DNA of 64,000 nucleotides. Origin: Owenia fusiformis. Its lineage: Eukaryota; Annelida; Polychaeta; Sabellida; Oweniidae. A program made the position numbers and the translations under genes. Each line of letters begins with the position of its first letter. Position 1 is the first letter of the stretch. Location of the stretch: positions 11,366,150 to 11,430,149 of the forward strand of contig CAIIXF020000002.1 of assembly GCA_903813345.2 (NCBI GenBank), given 5' to 3'. The notes under the pieces are model-generated. The model did not search any database. It was not told the origin of the DNA and saw nothing but the letters and a program-made list of their open reading frames with translations. This document shows positions 1 to 13,300 of the stretch, in pieces.

Positions 1-534
1 CTCCGTATTCCCCAGACCTTGCACCCAATGACTTTTACTTATATGCAGAACTCAAGAGTGACTTGAGAGGAAATAAATTTGGAAGTACTGATGAAGTCAG
101 ATCACATGTCTTAGCAAGACTTCAGGAAATGGGCAAGAATGGGTTTGAAAGTGTGTTTAGAGAGTGGGTGAATAAGCATAAGAAGTCGTATAGCTAGAGA
201 TGGACATCATGTTGAATAGCTTATTTTCATAACAATGGAACATAAGGACTGTTTCTATATCGTATTTGTGGTAGTAATAGACATGGGGGTATGAATAAAG
301 CTATCAGAAAGAATAAATATGTTTTGGAAAGTTGTGACGTAAACAAACTTTCCCTGCCTTTTTGTTGTTTTGGTTGCTGTAGCAACCACAACTCTGACCA
401 ATCAAATGGAAGACACTTTAAATTCACAGAATAAAGGTAAAAAGGTTTGGGCTACAAACCCTGAAAATTTCATCAAGATTGGTGCAATATTAAGAAAGTT
501 ACAATATCTTTCACCTTATTTATTTTACACCCTG
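1..534 (+). mobile_element. mariner-like element, right part
   Basis: The transposase tail is followed by about 340 bp of non-coding sequence and the terminus ATTTTACACCCTG, then TA at 535-536, as expected for a mariner right end with TA target duplication. The left end is outside the window. Confidence 0.7.
3..197 (+). pseudogene. mariner transposase C-terminus (cut by window edge)
   Basis: An open frame reads PYSPDLAPNDFYLY and ends in KKSYS before TAG. YSPDLAPxD is the hallmark around the third acidic residue of mariner DD34D transposases. The upstream part lies outside the window, so whether it is intact cannot be judged. It is the tail of the element that ends at 534. Confidence 0.85.
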
Positions 535-1355
535 TATATATACATTTAACAGTGAATCAATCTTTCCAAAACTTATTCTTACAGAACTGAACAAAACTGT
601 GGAGCAATATAATTATTTCGGAATGGGCAGGGTGTTGCCATGATATATGATATATTGTCGTACATGTATATATACACATTACACACAAGGTAAATTTAAA
701 TTGCGACTTACAGCTGCCATATCTTTGAGCAGTGTTACAATACTGGTGGCCTGCTGGGTTGACATGGTACCTTTAAGGAACCACCTGTTCCCAGACTGAT
801 GTCTGAAAATAGATGATGATGATGTGGTATAAATATCTCATGCATCCTCTCAATCCTTTTCCTTCAGAAATTTCCACATTCACACCCTTGTCTACACTAT
901 AAAGAGCTCTAATCAAGTTGTCAATTTATTTCCTTAAAAGCAACTATAATATTCAAAGATATTTTAAGGTAGTTCTACACCATCATTAAGTGCTTCATTA
1001 AAATGATCATTATATGAATACAAATATGATGTCAAATATGCTTGAAGCTAGGGAACATTTGGGGTCTGGGGTAATATCAGGAGAGCAGAGGATCAAGAGG
1101 ATGTATCCAACTAAACTCAACAGATTTTCCCCTTCTGCACAATTTATAGTGTTCTCACTAACTTTGTTTTGTTATTCAATTACTACAATTAACTTATTGT
1201 ATGCATCAAAATTATGTAATAATATGAACCAAAAAACTGTTTGCAAATGTGTCGTAATATCACAAAATGTACATATAGCCATCTTTCGCAAGTGAATAAC
1301 TACCTTAATTCACCTTAACTCTGCTGACTTATTAACATAATGTAACAGAACAAAC
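535..1355. other. intronic sequence around MYCBP2 exon 40
   Basis: Outside exon 40 this stretch is plain AT-rich intron. I see no further gene or repeat in 803-1355. Confidence 0.6.
712..802 (-). CDS. MYCBP2: MYCBP2 exon 40, last exon in the window
   Basis: Encodes HQSGNRWFLKGTMSTQQATS and IVTLLKDMAA. Human: RGESHWWMKGSTPTQISEII and KLIKDMAAGHL. Phase 2 to 0, donor GCT|GTAAGT. The rest of the protein, including the RING domain and C-terminal cysteine-rich region, lies off the left edge; 540-711 shows no further exon. Confidence 0.95.
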
Positions 1356-4300
1356 CTGGTTGCTAGGCAATCATTGAGTGTCACACTTGTGACACCTTTA
1401 CCGCCTGTTCCACCTTTCACTTTCATTTGAACTGTCAAAGCTTTTGCAATCACCGCCAAAAACACATCTAGAATTCCTGCCTTTTTGGGATCAATGATGT
1501 CCCCATCTTCAGCCTTTGATGTGTCTGAGATAATGCTGTAGTCACGTGGTGGAAGATTTTGGACTTGAAGAACATTGGCGAGAATATGAGGAGAGACATC
1601 AGGAAGAACACGTCTTAGGAGGGACGTCACCTAAGAAAAGTTTGATTTAAAAATTTAAAATGAATTCAGTTTTTGTCTTGATTCACTGATTTAATTGAAT
1701 TTCACATTCATTGATCAACAAAATAAATCTGAACGTCAAGTGTTCTAGAGTATATCAGTAACTATAAGAGCAGCGGTAGCTGTTTAATCAAAATTTAATT
1801 CAGTAAACATGTTGTCTTGTTAAAATACTTATACTACATGTGTATTTTTTTTTTAAGTAAAAATACATGTGTAATACACATACATTGTAAACATTATACT
1901 GAAATAAATTGAATTATATAGGACTATATACATAAAAAACAAAATCACACTAACCTGTCGTTGTATTCTAGGTGTAGCAGTGTGTAGAAGGTTCAACAAA
2001 TCAGTGAGTAGATCATGTTGCTGTGCAATATACTTCCTACCAACACCTGACCCACTCAGGGCTAGCACCATAGAGAGAAGCTCAAAGCAGTAACTGTCAG
2101 AGGACCTACAAGTTAACATCATTTTGTATACTGTATGAACACTACAATACTACCATATACAGTCATATATAACATACAGTAAAACTTGAACATCTTCGAT
2201 ACCTCCTTGTGTTTTACACTAGGGCATTTCACTTGATGGCTTTTGCTGCTCAGTGCTTGTGTATTTAATTTTGTTTTAGACTGACCCCCTATACATAAAA
2301 GAAAATTCAAAATATTGTTTATTCTAACAAATGTGAAATCATCTTTTGTCATATATCAGTCAAAATAACATACATATATTTGATTTTGTTATAGACCGAC
2401 CCTTCTATGTAATAAAACATCAATAATTGTTGGGAAAGAGATCATCATCATACCTATCGTCCACATCATATGCTGGCGTACATGTCGTCAACAATGCCTC
2501 CCACTCTTCTTGTACTCGCTGTGTCTCCTTACGTATGGCCTGAACTATATGTGCACACACCTACAAAACAATTATACAACACCATATGTATTCTTGGTTT
2601 GTATTTCTTATGACTGGGTCTTCACGTAAAATGAGAAATTTTCTTGCTTTGTTTTGTAACACTTTTAGTCTTTTCCTTTGGCAATAAGAGACATCAAATC
2701 AATTTTTGCCGAGTTCTTTTTAAAACTGAGGACTCCCTTATTTGATATTTCAACTTTGACCTCTTGAATGTGGCATTGGCTGCTATTCGTTCAATAAAAG
2801 TTGACATTGAGGTTATGTTGAACTTTTAAATTATTTGTTTCATATTAGCTAGTTTTCTATCAATACACTTGCATCAATAAATGAGTTGGCCTTTATCCTT
2901 AATTGAGCTTACTATAATACATCAAGCACTTTTATATTTGACCTTTTACATCCGGATTAACCTAGATCATCCCATCTGGCTTTGCTAAATAAAATTAGTA
3001 CCGTGGGTACTGGGCTCACATGGTGTTGCTCAAAAGTGAATGATGGCTAAAATGACCGATTTTTTGTAACAAAATTATTTCATACAACTACTCTTTACAA
3101 AGACATGGCTTTTTACAATGCAGGACACCTGGAATTATTCGTAAAGCTAGGAAAAGGGCCAAAAGTGAATTTCACAAGACAAAAATGGTGGCCATTTTGA
3201 AAATAGGTGAGCTTTTGAAGCAGGAGTCACAGGGGCTTTTACTTTATTGATGCTGAACAAAAATATTCTAAAACAGGAATCCTATCTACAGAGGATTTAA
3301 AAAGAGCCAAGTGTTGACAGACATTGGTTTTTAAACTTGCCACTATCTTGGACTGACTGAGAGACAGATGGACAAATCAATGTTAACTAAAATGGCTGAA
3401 AAGAAAAAAAACGGATATGATTTTTTGCCGATTTTTTGTTACAAAATTATTTCATACAACTATTCTTTACAGTGACATGGCTTTTTACAATGCAGGACAC
3501 CTGAAATAATTTGTAATGCTAGGAAATGGGCCAAAAGTGAATTTCGCGAAACAAAAATGGCGGCCATTTTAAAAAAAATAGGCGAGCTTTTGAACCAGGA
3601 GTCATAGGGGAGTTTTCTGTATTGATGTTGAACAGAAATAACTTAAAACAGGAATCCTATCGACAGAGGTTTTAAAACGTGTCACTATTGTTGACGGAAA
3701 AGTGTTTTTTGAAAAGAGAGGAAATGGGTCAAAAATGAATTTCACGAGACAAAAATGGCGGCCATCTTGAAAATAGGCGAGCTTTTGAACCAGGAGTCAG
3801 AGGGGAGTTTTCTGTATTGATGTTGAACAAAAATAAATTAAAATGGGAATCCTATCGACAGAGGTTTTAAAACGTGCCACTATTGTTGACGGACGCACGG
3901 ACAGACGGACAAGTGAATGATTGCAAAAGCTCACCATGTGAGCTAATGAGCCAATTTTTGACCTTGACTTGTTTTTTTGAGTTAAGATTCTTACATGACG
4001 GACCTTCAACCTTATATTTATTTGTCACCTGTTTCTGGAGATGAGTTGACCAGTCTTAAACCTTGTTTTCTATTTTTAATATTTTCATATTTGACCTTTA
4101 GATTGACCTTTGACCTCCACAGTGCCTTTCCACCTCACCTGTTTTTGTAGATGAGTCAGCTTACTCCTTGAGAACAATATTCCAACCATGTGTTCCTTTA
4201 GGTCAATCTCTCCCTCGTTCTTCTCTTCACCATCCACATCATCTAAGTTAACATCAGCAGGACCAGCCTCTTCAGGAATAAGTTTACCAAATACCTGATA

Positions 4301-7300
4301 TAAGAAACTTCAAAATGAATGTCCATATTAAGAATTAATACCAAATAAACTATCAATACAACGGATTCTATAATTCTCATTCAGTTTTACATTCATTCTC
4401 AGGTATAAGCTTTCAGAATAAAATCTTGCAAATTAATGAAATCCAGGCATAATTAATAATCTATTTAAGGAATCATAAATATCCATTGTTGAACTTCTGT
4501 GTTGGTGACTTGCCTTACAATGTTCACAGCAAATGTTTTCAATTTCTGTTGGATTTATTAAAGGTAATGTTTGAAATATTTAAAACATGTTTAAACGGTG
4601 TACCCACCTGTGATGTTAGTAACCTGAATACTTTCAATGTTTCACTCTCACAGTTCTTCTTCTGGTAGTGTTGATCAGATAACTGTTTGGCTAGTAGAGT
4701 ATTCTCCCCAGCTGGCTGACCTAGTATCTTAACCTACAATATTTTTCACAGATTACAAAGTATTACCAAATTGTAACTGTCGTTTCCTTGAATCTGCAGC
4801 AGTACAATTCAGAACAAAGGAAAACCAAATCAATGATAAAATACACTTGAAAGTGATATGAGTGTGGGTGTTTATCGGTTCACATAAGTTTGAAAATTCA
4901 GTGCCGTATTGTAAGAAAAATATCAAGTAAACTGTATGACTAGAATTCTAAATATAGCATGAACATATAACTTGTTTGAAAAATATAAGTACCATACCAT
5001 GTCTCCTTTTTGTCATATATCATTGAAATTATTTTAAATAAAGAAAATAAAAAATACATGTATATATATCAATACCTGTCTGACTCTAAGGCTATTGTCA
5101 GGTCCCTTCATGGTGAGTTTCAGAACAGGGTAGTTCTCCTGGCATAAATTGCAGCTCACCCATCCAGTGAAGCGATTTTCTAAATCAACCTATAATTCAA
5201 ATTTTTGAAACACATTATAAAGCCAAGTATTTGCCCCTTCATGGTGAGTTTCAGAACAGGGTAGGTCTCCTGGCATGAATTGCAGCTCACCCAGCCAGTG
5301 AAGCGGTTCTCTAGATTGACTTATAATTCAAATTATTTGAAACACATTATAATTTAACAAACTCTGAAATATCTGTCAGGTTTGCACAAAACCTAAAAAT
5401 GTTTTTATTTTCTTTGGTTTTGAGTCCTTCACAAATCATTAATTTTTAAATCATACAATTAGGTGTGAAATGTTAATGACTGTTATACTACAGGGTGGGC
5501 CAAAAAAACACCACTTGGCGTTTTTTTTGGCCCACCCTGTACATATTTCATGATATCATACCTGTTTGATGAGGGTCATATCATCTGATGTCATCCCAAA
5601 GTGGAAGCCAATCTGGGTCACCTTGTTCTACAATTAAGAATAAGCTTGAGTCCAGTAGGATTTATTGTGGATTACTGTCATATCTACTTTTGCATTAATA
5701 TATTGAAAAAAAAATTACATAATAATACAGTAAGTCTTAGATATCCCATATTTTCACCACTTATGTTTCAAACATGAAAACAATTACAAAAATCCTATTA
5801 AATATTTAATTTATGGAAAGTTCAACTAAGTTGTAACATCTATTCTAAGTTCGGGTAATACTATTAAGGGATTTTTTAAAATTCAAATGAACAAAGTCAT
5901 GGGGCGTTAAAACTCTTCCTTACAGCTAGATCTCTAGAGTTGTCTATGTGCACATAAATAATCTTTGGAATTGATTCATTATTGAACGTGATTGTAATAG
6001 ACTTGGTTTTGTTGCGATCTTCATCCCCGCTCTCCCAGAAAGTCTCTGTAGTGTTGTCTGAAAATACATGATCACAATGCAATTTTTGCCAAAGGTAGAG
6101 TCTTAGATGTTAATGTTAAGGGGACATCCAAAAACATCATTGAATGGTAAACTGGAATATAATTACATTTTGGCCATTAACTAAAATAAAGACGAGACTT
6201 AAAACAAGTAAGTCACACTTAATCTTGGTTTTAAATTATATTAAACTCATGTGACTTATAAAAGAATGCGCACACAACTAGAGAAAAATGTTTGGCATTA
6301 TGTAATTTATTGTTCTACTCTAGGCTAACTAATAACAACAAAATTACAGGAAAATTGATTCATAGAATGAAATGAATCAATTACCCCCACCATCCGGAGA
6401 GGTTACATTGCATCGAAAAACAAACCATGTATGAATTATGGCACCGTGGTGGGGGGAGGGAGCCAAAAATTACAAGCAATATAGCATTATAACTAGCACA
6501 TGTTGTCCACTGCAAGGACAGTAGCAGAATAAGCAGATAACAGCCAGACACAAGAATTTTACATAACAGTTGAAGCATGCAGGAAACATATGTTGACCTG
6601 GTGATGACCCAGGCTGTCTTGAGAAACCCCTCTCAAGTTTAAATTAATTTCACCATGAAATAATAATTAAACTCATGTGACTTATAAAAGAATGCGCACA
6701 CAACTAGAGAAAAATGTTTGGCATTATGTAATTTATTGTTCTACTCTAGGCTAACTAATAACAACAAAATTACAGGAAAATTGATTCATAGAATGAAATG
6801 AATCAATTACCCCAGATTCCAAATACTCTACCTGTGAGACTGGCAATCATGGCTTGTCTGCTTGAGGCTTTGATGACAGCCTGAGACATGAGATCCTTCA
6901 TCAAGTGGACCTGGATACCATTCTGTAATAAAGAACATTAAGATGTACTTGTGTATAATGGTAAGATACTTTTGCATTACTGTTATACCATTGTGCAATC
7001 TTGTGACACACTTGTATTGTATTGTAACAAACTTTAATGTATTGTAACATACTTTTATTGCATTGTAACATACTTACATTGTATTGTAACATACTTGTGC
7101 ATTACTGTTACATACTTGTAACATACTTGCATTGTATTGTAACATACTTGTGCATTACTGTTGCATACTTATAACATACTTGCATTGTATTGTAACATAC
7201 TTGCATTGTATTGTAACATACTTGTGCATTGCTGTTACATACTTGCATTGTATTGTAACATACTTACATTGTATTGTAACATACTTGTGCATTACTGTTA

Positions 7301-10300
7301 CATACTTGTAACATACTTGCATTGTATTGTAACATACTTGTGCATTACTGTTACATACTTGTAACATACTTGCATCATATTGTAACATACTTGTGCATTA
7401 CTGTTACATACTTGTAACATACTTGCATTGTATTGTAACATACTTGTGCATTGCTGTTACTTACTTGCATTGTATTGTAACATACTTACATTGTATTGTA
7501 ACATACTTGTGCATTACTGTTACATACTTGTAACATACTTGCATTGTATTGTAACATACTTGTGCATTACTGTTACATACTTGTAACATACTTGCATCGT
7601 ATTGTAACATACTTGTGCATTACTGTTACATACTTGTAACATACTTGCATTGTATTGTAACATACTTGTGCATTACTGTTACATACTTGTAACATACTTG
7701 CATTGTATTGTAACATACTTACATTGTATTGTAACATACTTGTGCATTACTGTTACATACTTGTAACATACTTGCATTGTATTGTAACATACTTGTGCAT
7801 TACTGTTACATACTTGTAACATACTTGCATTGTATTGTAACATACATACTTAAGCATTATTGGAATACACTTCCGCATATAACTATGTCTTACTGTAACA
7901 TACTTGAGGATATAACTGTGCATTAGTGTTGCATAGCTTTGCATTACTGTAACATACCTGTGCAATACTGTAACATACCTATGCAATACTGTAACATACC
8001 TGTGCATTATCTGTTGCAATGGAGGAGTCATCTCCTTCCTCATCAGACTTAGAGAGGATCTTACTGATGTTACTGAACACATGGGATTTATGAAGGAATG
8101 AGTGGTCAGCTTGGTTGAACTTTAAACAGTAACATCTCACTGCCATTTGCTGAAACACATATATATTTCCTTTAAACCGATACCTAGCACTGGTTCTTCC
8201 ATAGATCTAATTCATTCAGTCAACCATTTGTATAATTATGAATTAATGCAATCTGTGAACAAAGAAGATATGTATTCTGCCTAAGGCTTTAAGGACTTTA
8301 TAGAGACATCTCACTTGCATGTATACAAATGGACACATCATGATATCTAAAATGTTTGATTCTGTTTTTGTCTTAAAATTAAAATGATTTTCAATACAAT
8401 TTTAGGGTATTGATGACGTAACTCTCATTTTACACTTTAATTCCCATTCCAAACATGACCAAGGTTATATTTGATTTAAGTATCCCATAATCCTTTTGGA
8501 TCCGTCTGCATTTAGTTTTATAGAAAATTACCTGTAAACCACTACTGGCTGGCAGATGCATCATAACATCTGCAATTGTTTGAAGCAGAGTGTGAAATGC
8601 TGCTGGGAGGGGGTTGACTGCTTCACCTGCTATTGTGATGTCAGACAATGGGTGTTCGCACATTATAACATCTTTATCCTACAAAACAAATCACCATATT
8701 GAATTTATTCTAACAAGATATTATTTTTATTTTTCATGTCTAAATTGCTTTTCATGCAATAAACAATACCTACCTCTTTGGAAGAGAAAATACTGACAGG
8801 TTGTTTTGCTAGCTGCATTTGTAGATCTTCTTCCTGTTTCTCTTTCCCATCTTTTTCAACATCAGTCTCCTCCTGGTTGTCATGGGGAAGAGGCATAAGG
8901 GCGGAGACAAAGAACCAGAATAGATCATGGAAGCATGATGTCTGTGTGATACTTCTTATCAGCCAGTTCATTGCCTAGAAACACACAATGCACACTTTTA
9001 GTTACTTCCATTTTTGGAGGTGACATTGTAAACTCAAATACATGTACATATGTAATAATTATAATTCACATATAGCTAGGCAAGGTGTGTCCAATTCCAG
9101 CCAATCAGAATACACATTCTGTTATACATGGATAACCAATAACGAACTAAAGGTCACTAGTTGTCATGGTGATGACTGGACTCTGTAGACTGAAAATGAT
9201 ACAGCTTGACCATGGCAAAAAGTTGAATTGAGAATACATTCTTTTCGTGGTTTCGTATCTTTTAGATGATTTTGTAAAAAATATTTTGCCAGGTGTGAAA
9301 AGAGTTTTAGTCCAAGACTAAGTTAGTTGTGTAATGACCATTCCTTTCAGACGTTGTTTCCCAAAAGTAACACTAGATGCTCGGCATCTCGTGCAAATCT
9401 TGGAAAGCAACACCTTCAAGGAATGGTCATTCCACGTTGCATTGAGTCCAGGGCTTAAATCCTTAAATATAATAATACTTCAGAGACACACTAGGATCAT
9501 ATTGTCACAGAAATATGAGCATCAAGTTCAATAATATTTAACTTGAAATTTGAAATTAAACAAATAGGCATATAGAGTTCAGTGAAGCCCAAAATGATTT
9601 TCAGTGTGTTATACAAATACCTGAAAGGCATGAACCCTGCAAGCGGCCTTGCGTAGTCCTTGCCTCATGGCTAGCTGCAAAGCATCAAGGTTGTGACGTT
9701 GCACAATGAATGCCATAACAGGATTCTGATCACCTCTAGCTGGGCCCTTATCGGTGCTGCCCTCTATTAACTTTGTCATGGCAGCTGATGGATTTTTCAG
9801 CAGTGAAAGCCCACCATCTGAAATCGATTGAGATTCAAGTATAACAATACTAACACATTTTGAAGATAAATGTATGAGTGCAGTGCTCTCCCCAGGATTT
9901 TTTAATTGCAATATTTTAGAATTTTATGATTTTTGAGTGCATATATCTTAGGATTTTATATTTTAGGGTGTAACATTTTACAATTTTCTAATTTTTAAGG
10001 CTATAACATTTCAGGAGGAATGTTGAATTATTAGAAGAGTGTTTTGGTGTTGTAAATTAATTGCTACACACCTCAGCTCAGAAATTTCATTATGGGGAAA
10101 GCATTCGAGTGTACTTTTTGCTTAGCGGCACTCTTAGTGAATATTCTGTGAACTGATATAAAATTTAAGTTAAGGGCGGCACTCTTAGTGAATATTCTGT
10201 AAACTGATGTGAAATTTAATGACGGCACTCTTTGTAACATGGACTTTTCTCAAGCTTTATTTTCTCAAGCTTTAATTATAGCAAAATGCAGACATATCAC

Positions 10301-13300
10301 AATGTACATCTCAAGCTTGTAATCAATCCAATTTGAGGTAAAATACTAGAATCATAAAGTGATGAAGAAAGCTGATGGTTTTAACACATGCATTATATTA
10401 ATGGGGATTAAAGGCTCTTATATAGTACATTTTTTGAAACAATCTCAAATAATTCCTAACATTATATTACACAGCATCAATGAGAATTCATTGACATCAA
10501 TTGACATCAATAAGGATTCATTGACATTGATAAGGATTCATTGACATCAATAAGAATTCATTGACATCATTAAGTATTCATTGACATCATTAAGAGTTCA
10601 TTGACATCATTAAGAATTTATTGACATCAATAAGAATGCATTGACATCAATAAGAATTCATTGAAGCAAGACTCACAACCCGTGCAGTGTTTTCCCTCAT
10701 TTTCAATTCTGACTGTAGTTAATTAAAACAAGCCAATATTTATGACTTCTGTCAGTTTCATTTGGGTGTGCATTGTTTATTTAGTAAAGTGGGTTTAAGT
10801 TTATTTTCCAAATCTAAAGTAAGTGCAGAACCCTTATTTTCAACACAAAGGTGATACTAGTCTAGTAGTTTATGTGTACCTTTATTAGCCCCCTTAGAGT
10901 CACCGCTGGTGTTCCTCCGCCTGCTACTAACAGGTGAACACGTGTTAGAATTCGATTGGCTGATAAAATTATCGTCGCAAGCAGTGCCATTTTTATCTAG
11001 AGACAGGGAGAAGGCACATAAACATCTCGATCACTGATCACAATTTTGCAAAGAAATCTTTCATTCCTGATATCAAGGCCATAGTTCAACAAATGTGCTC
11101 AACATTAAATATGCTCAATATGTCTATGTGCTTTCAAGGTGAACATGCAGGTGAATAAATTCTTTACATTTTGCATATAGCTATCAGAATCTTCAAATAT
11201 GGAGGAATGAAGCAAATACAAAGAAATTCTCCAAATAAGCCTCAAATTTTACTTGTTGCATTTCATTGCTTCATGCCTCCAATATTGAAGAGCCTCATGG
11301 TACATGGAGCATGTAAATAATAGGAGCATGTAAATAATAATCTTCAATGAATAACATGCATGTAATAATTAGCAGAATGAGATGCATATACATAGTTACA
11401 ACAACATTGACTGATTAAATAATAATATGCTATAATTAATCAGACTCTGATGATATTTCACCAGTGGATTGATGAACAAATGAATATAAGCAAATTGAGC
11501 ATAATTTATCATATTAGAAATAATGGTTGTGTAAGCTTAAAGTTAACATGCAAAGCGTGTAAATATAAAATATATAATCATTGTTAGATCTAGTTACACT
11601 GAAGAGTATTGTAAATAAAGGAAACAAGTCTTGAAGAGGAATTCTGTACTTGCATACATGTATTTCTATAAGGAAATCAACATAAAATGATTTTTTTCTA
11701 CAAAAATGACAATAGATGTCAGCACTTAATACCTCCAGCTCCTCCACTGTTATTTCTACGTCGTGGATTAAATGGCCGATTGTTGTCATTGATATTGTTC
11801 TCAGCATATTCAGACACGCTGCGTGTAAATATCACCTTCTTCATTGGTTCCTCAGGGCTGGTTCCTGCACTCTTGGGGAGAGGCTTTAAAGGGACAGATT
11901 CTCCATCCTGGGGGGTAGGCGGAGGCGTCTCCTAGTACATTAAAAAATTAGAACTAGCAATGCATTCTTGATGGGAAATTGTTACAATTTTAACACTCAA
12001 CGTGAGAATTATTTTCAGACTAAATAAGAAATTTCAGCTCAACACAGGACTATAAAATCCAAACTTGTTAAAAATTAATTTTGACCAACTATTCTCAAAA
12101 CATTTATCTGATTGGTTTTAACTGTTGATTCTAAGATGTGTGAATTTCAGTTCAGATAAAGACAAGGCAGAAGATTGGTTTTGAAACAAAATGAAAACTA
12201 AAACTTGCAATAGATGAACAATTTCTTCATGAGCCAAAGTACTGAAATATTACCTGTGATTTTGACATTTTACAAGATCTGTTCTTGAACTCTTGGCTCC
12301 CAACTGACATTCCCCTGTGAAGGATGTGGCTCAGGTCTGTCCCATGTACTGATGACCTCTTCTGATGACCTTGACCCTCAATAGAGTCTGACCTTCAAAC
12401 AGAATCAAAACATATCATTTTTGAAAATGTACATACAGTATACTGACGAATTATTATCAAGGACAGGAAAATCAAATATCAAAGTCCAATATTATAGATT
12501 TCTTCTTTGAATTCATGAAATCTAAAATATTGGAGAATAAAATTGGATTTTCTTTGTATCCACACAGAAATGAAAGCAAAAATAAAACACATTTTTATAG
12601 AAAATCAAATCTAAAATTATAATACACTATGCATTCAATAACTAACTTTTGAACTAAGCAACTTATTACAATAGTTTATGACATATAAAATAATGATAAA
12701 ATAAAGGCATGAAGCAAATAATTAAACATCAGCAAATAATAATTGGCCTTTATGATTATACGGGCTTGAGCAAGCTATTGGTAGCACTTTCATATTGGCA
12801 CCCAGAAAAAATGCAAGGCTTAAGATACAGATGGGAAATCAGTCTTATTAATTAGGTATACCCACTATATATCTGAGGAAGATATCATTTTTTTGAAAGA
12901 TGAATGATAATTTTTTTATAAATTTTCATGTATCAAAATATGCCTTATTCTCTAGGCTATGTAACAAATTCCCAAGAAAAAATCCACATTTACATATATA
13001 CTTCAAGCATGTACTTGAAGAGAGTAAGTTAAAGTAATTTGGCTGCATTGGAAAGATTAAGGAATTTGCTTTAAAATGATATGCAACAAGTGTGTCCATA
13101 ATAGTGTATAGAGTTTTTATAACCGCTTGTAGCACACAACCGTTGGTGTAACATTTCATTGTAAATTTTATGTTAAAAAAGACTGAATTTTTCAACATAT
13201 TTTCCAATCTTTGCTTACAGTTTTTTTAAGATGATATCAAAAGTACGGAATGTTAAAATTCTGTCACTAAAAAAATTATAGAAAAGGCTGTAGTGGTACC

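Noticed and set aside
7155-8082. Repetitive frames such as CKYVTIQCKYVT
   Set aside because: Translation of the 53-bp minisatellite on both strands.
10480-10670. Short regular repeats that might suggest a CRISPR array
   Set aside because: Units of 21 bp follow each other without unique spacers, in a eukaryotic intron.
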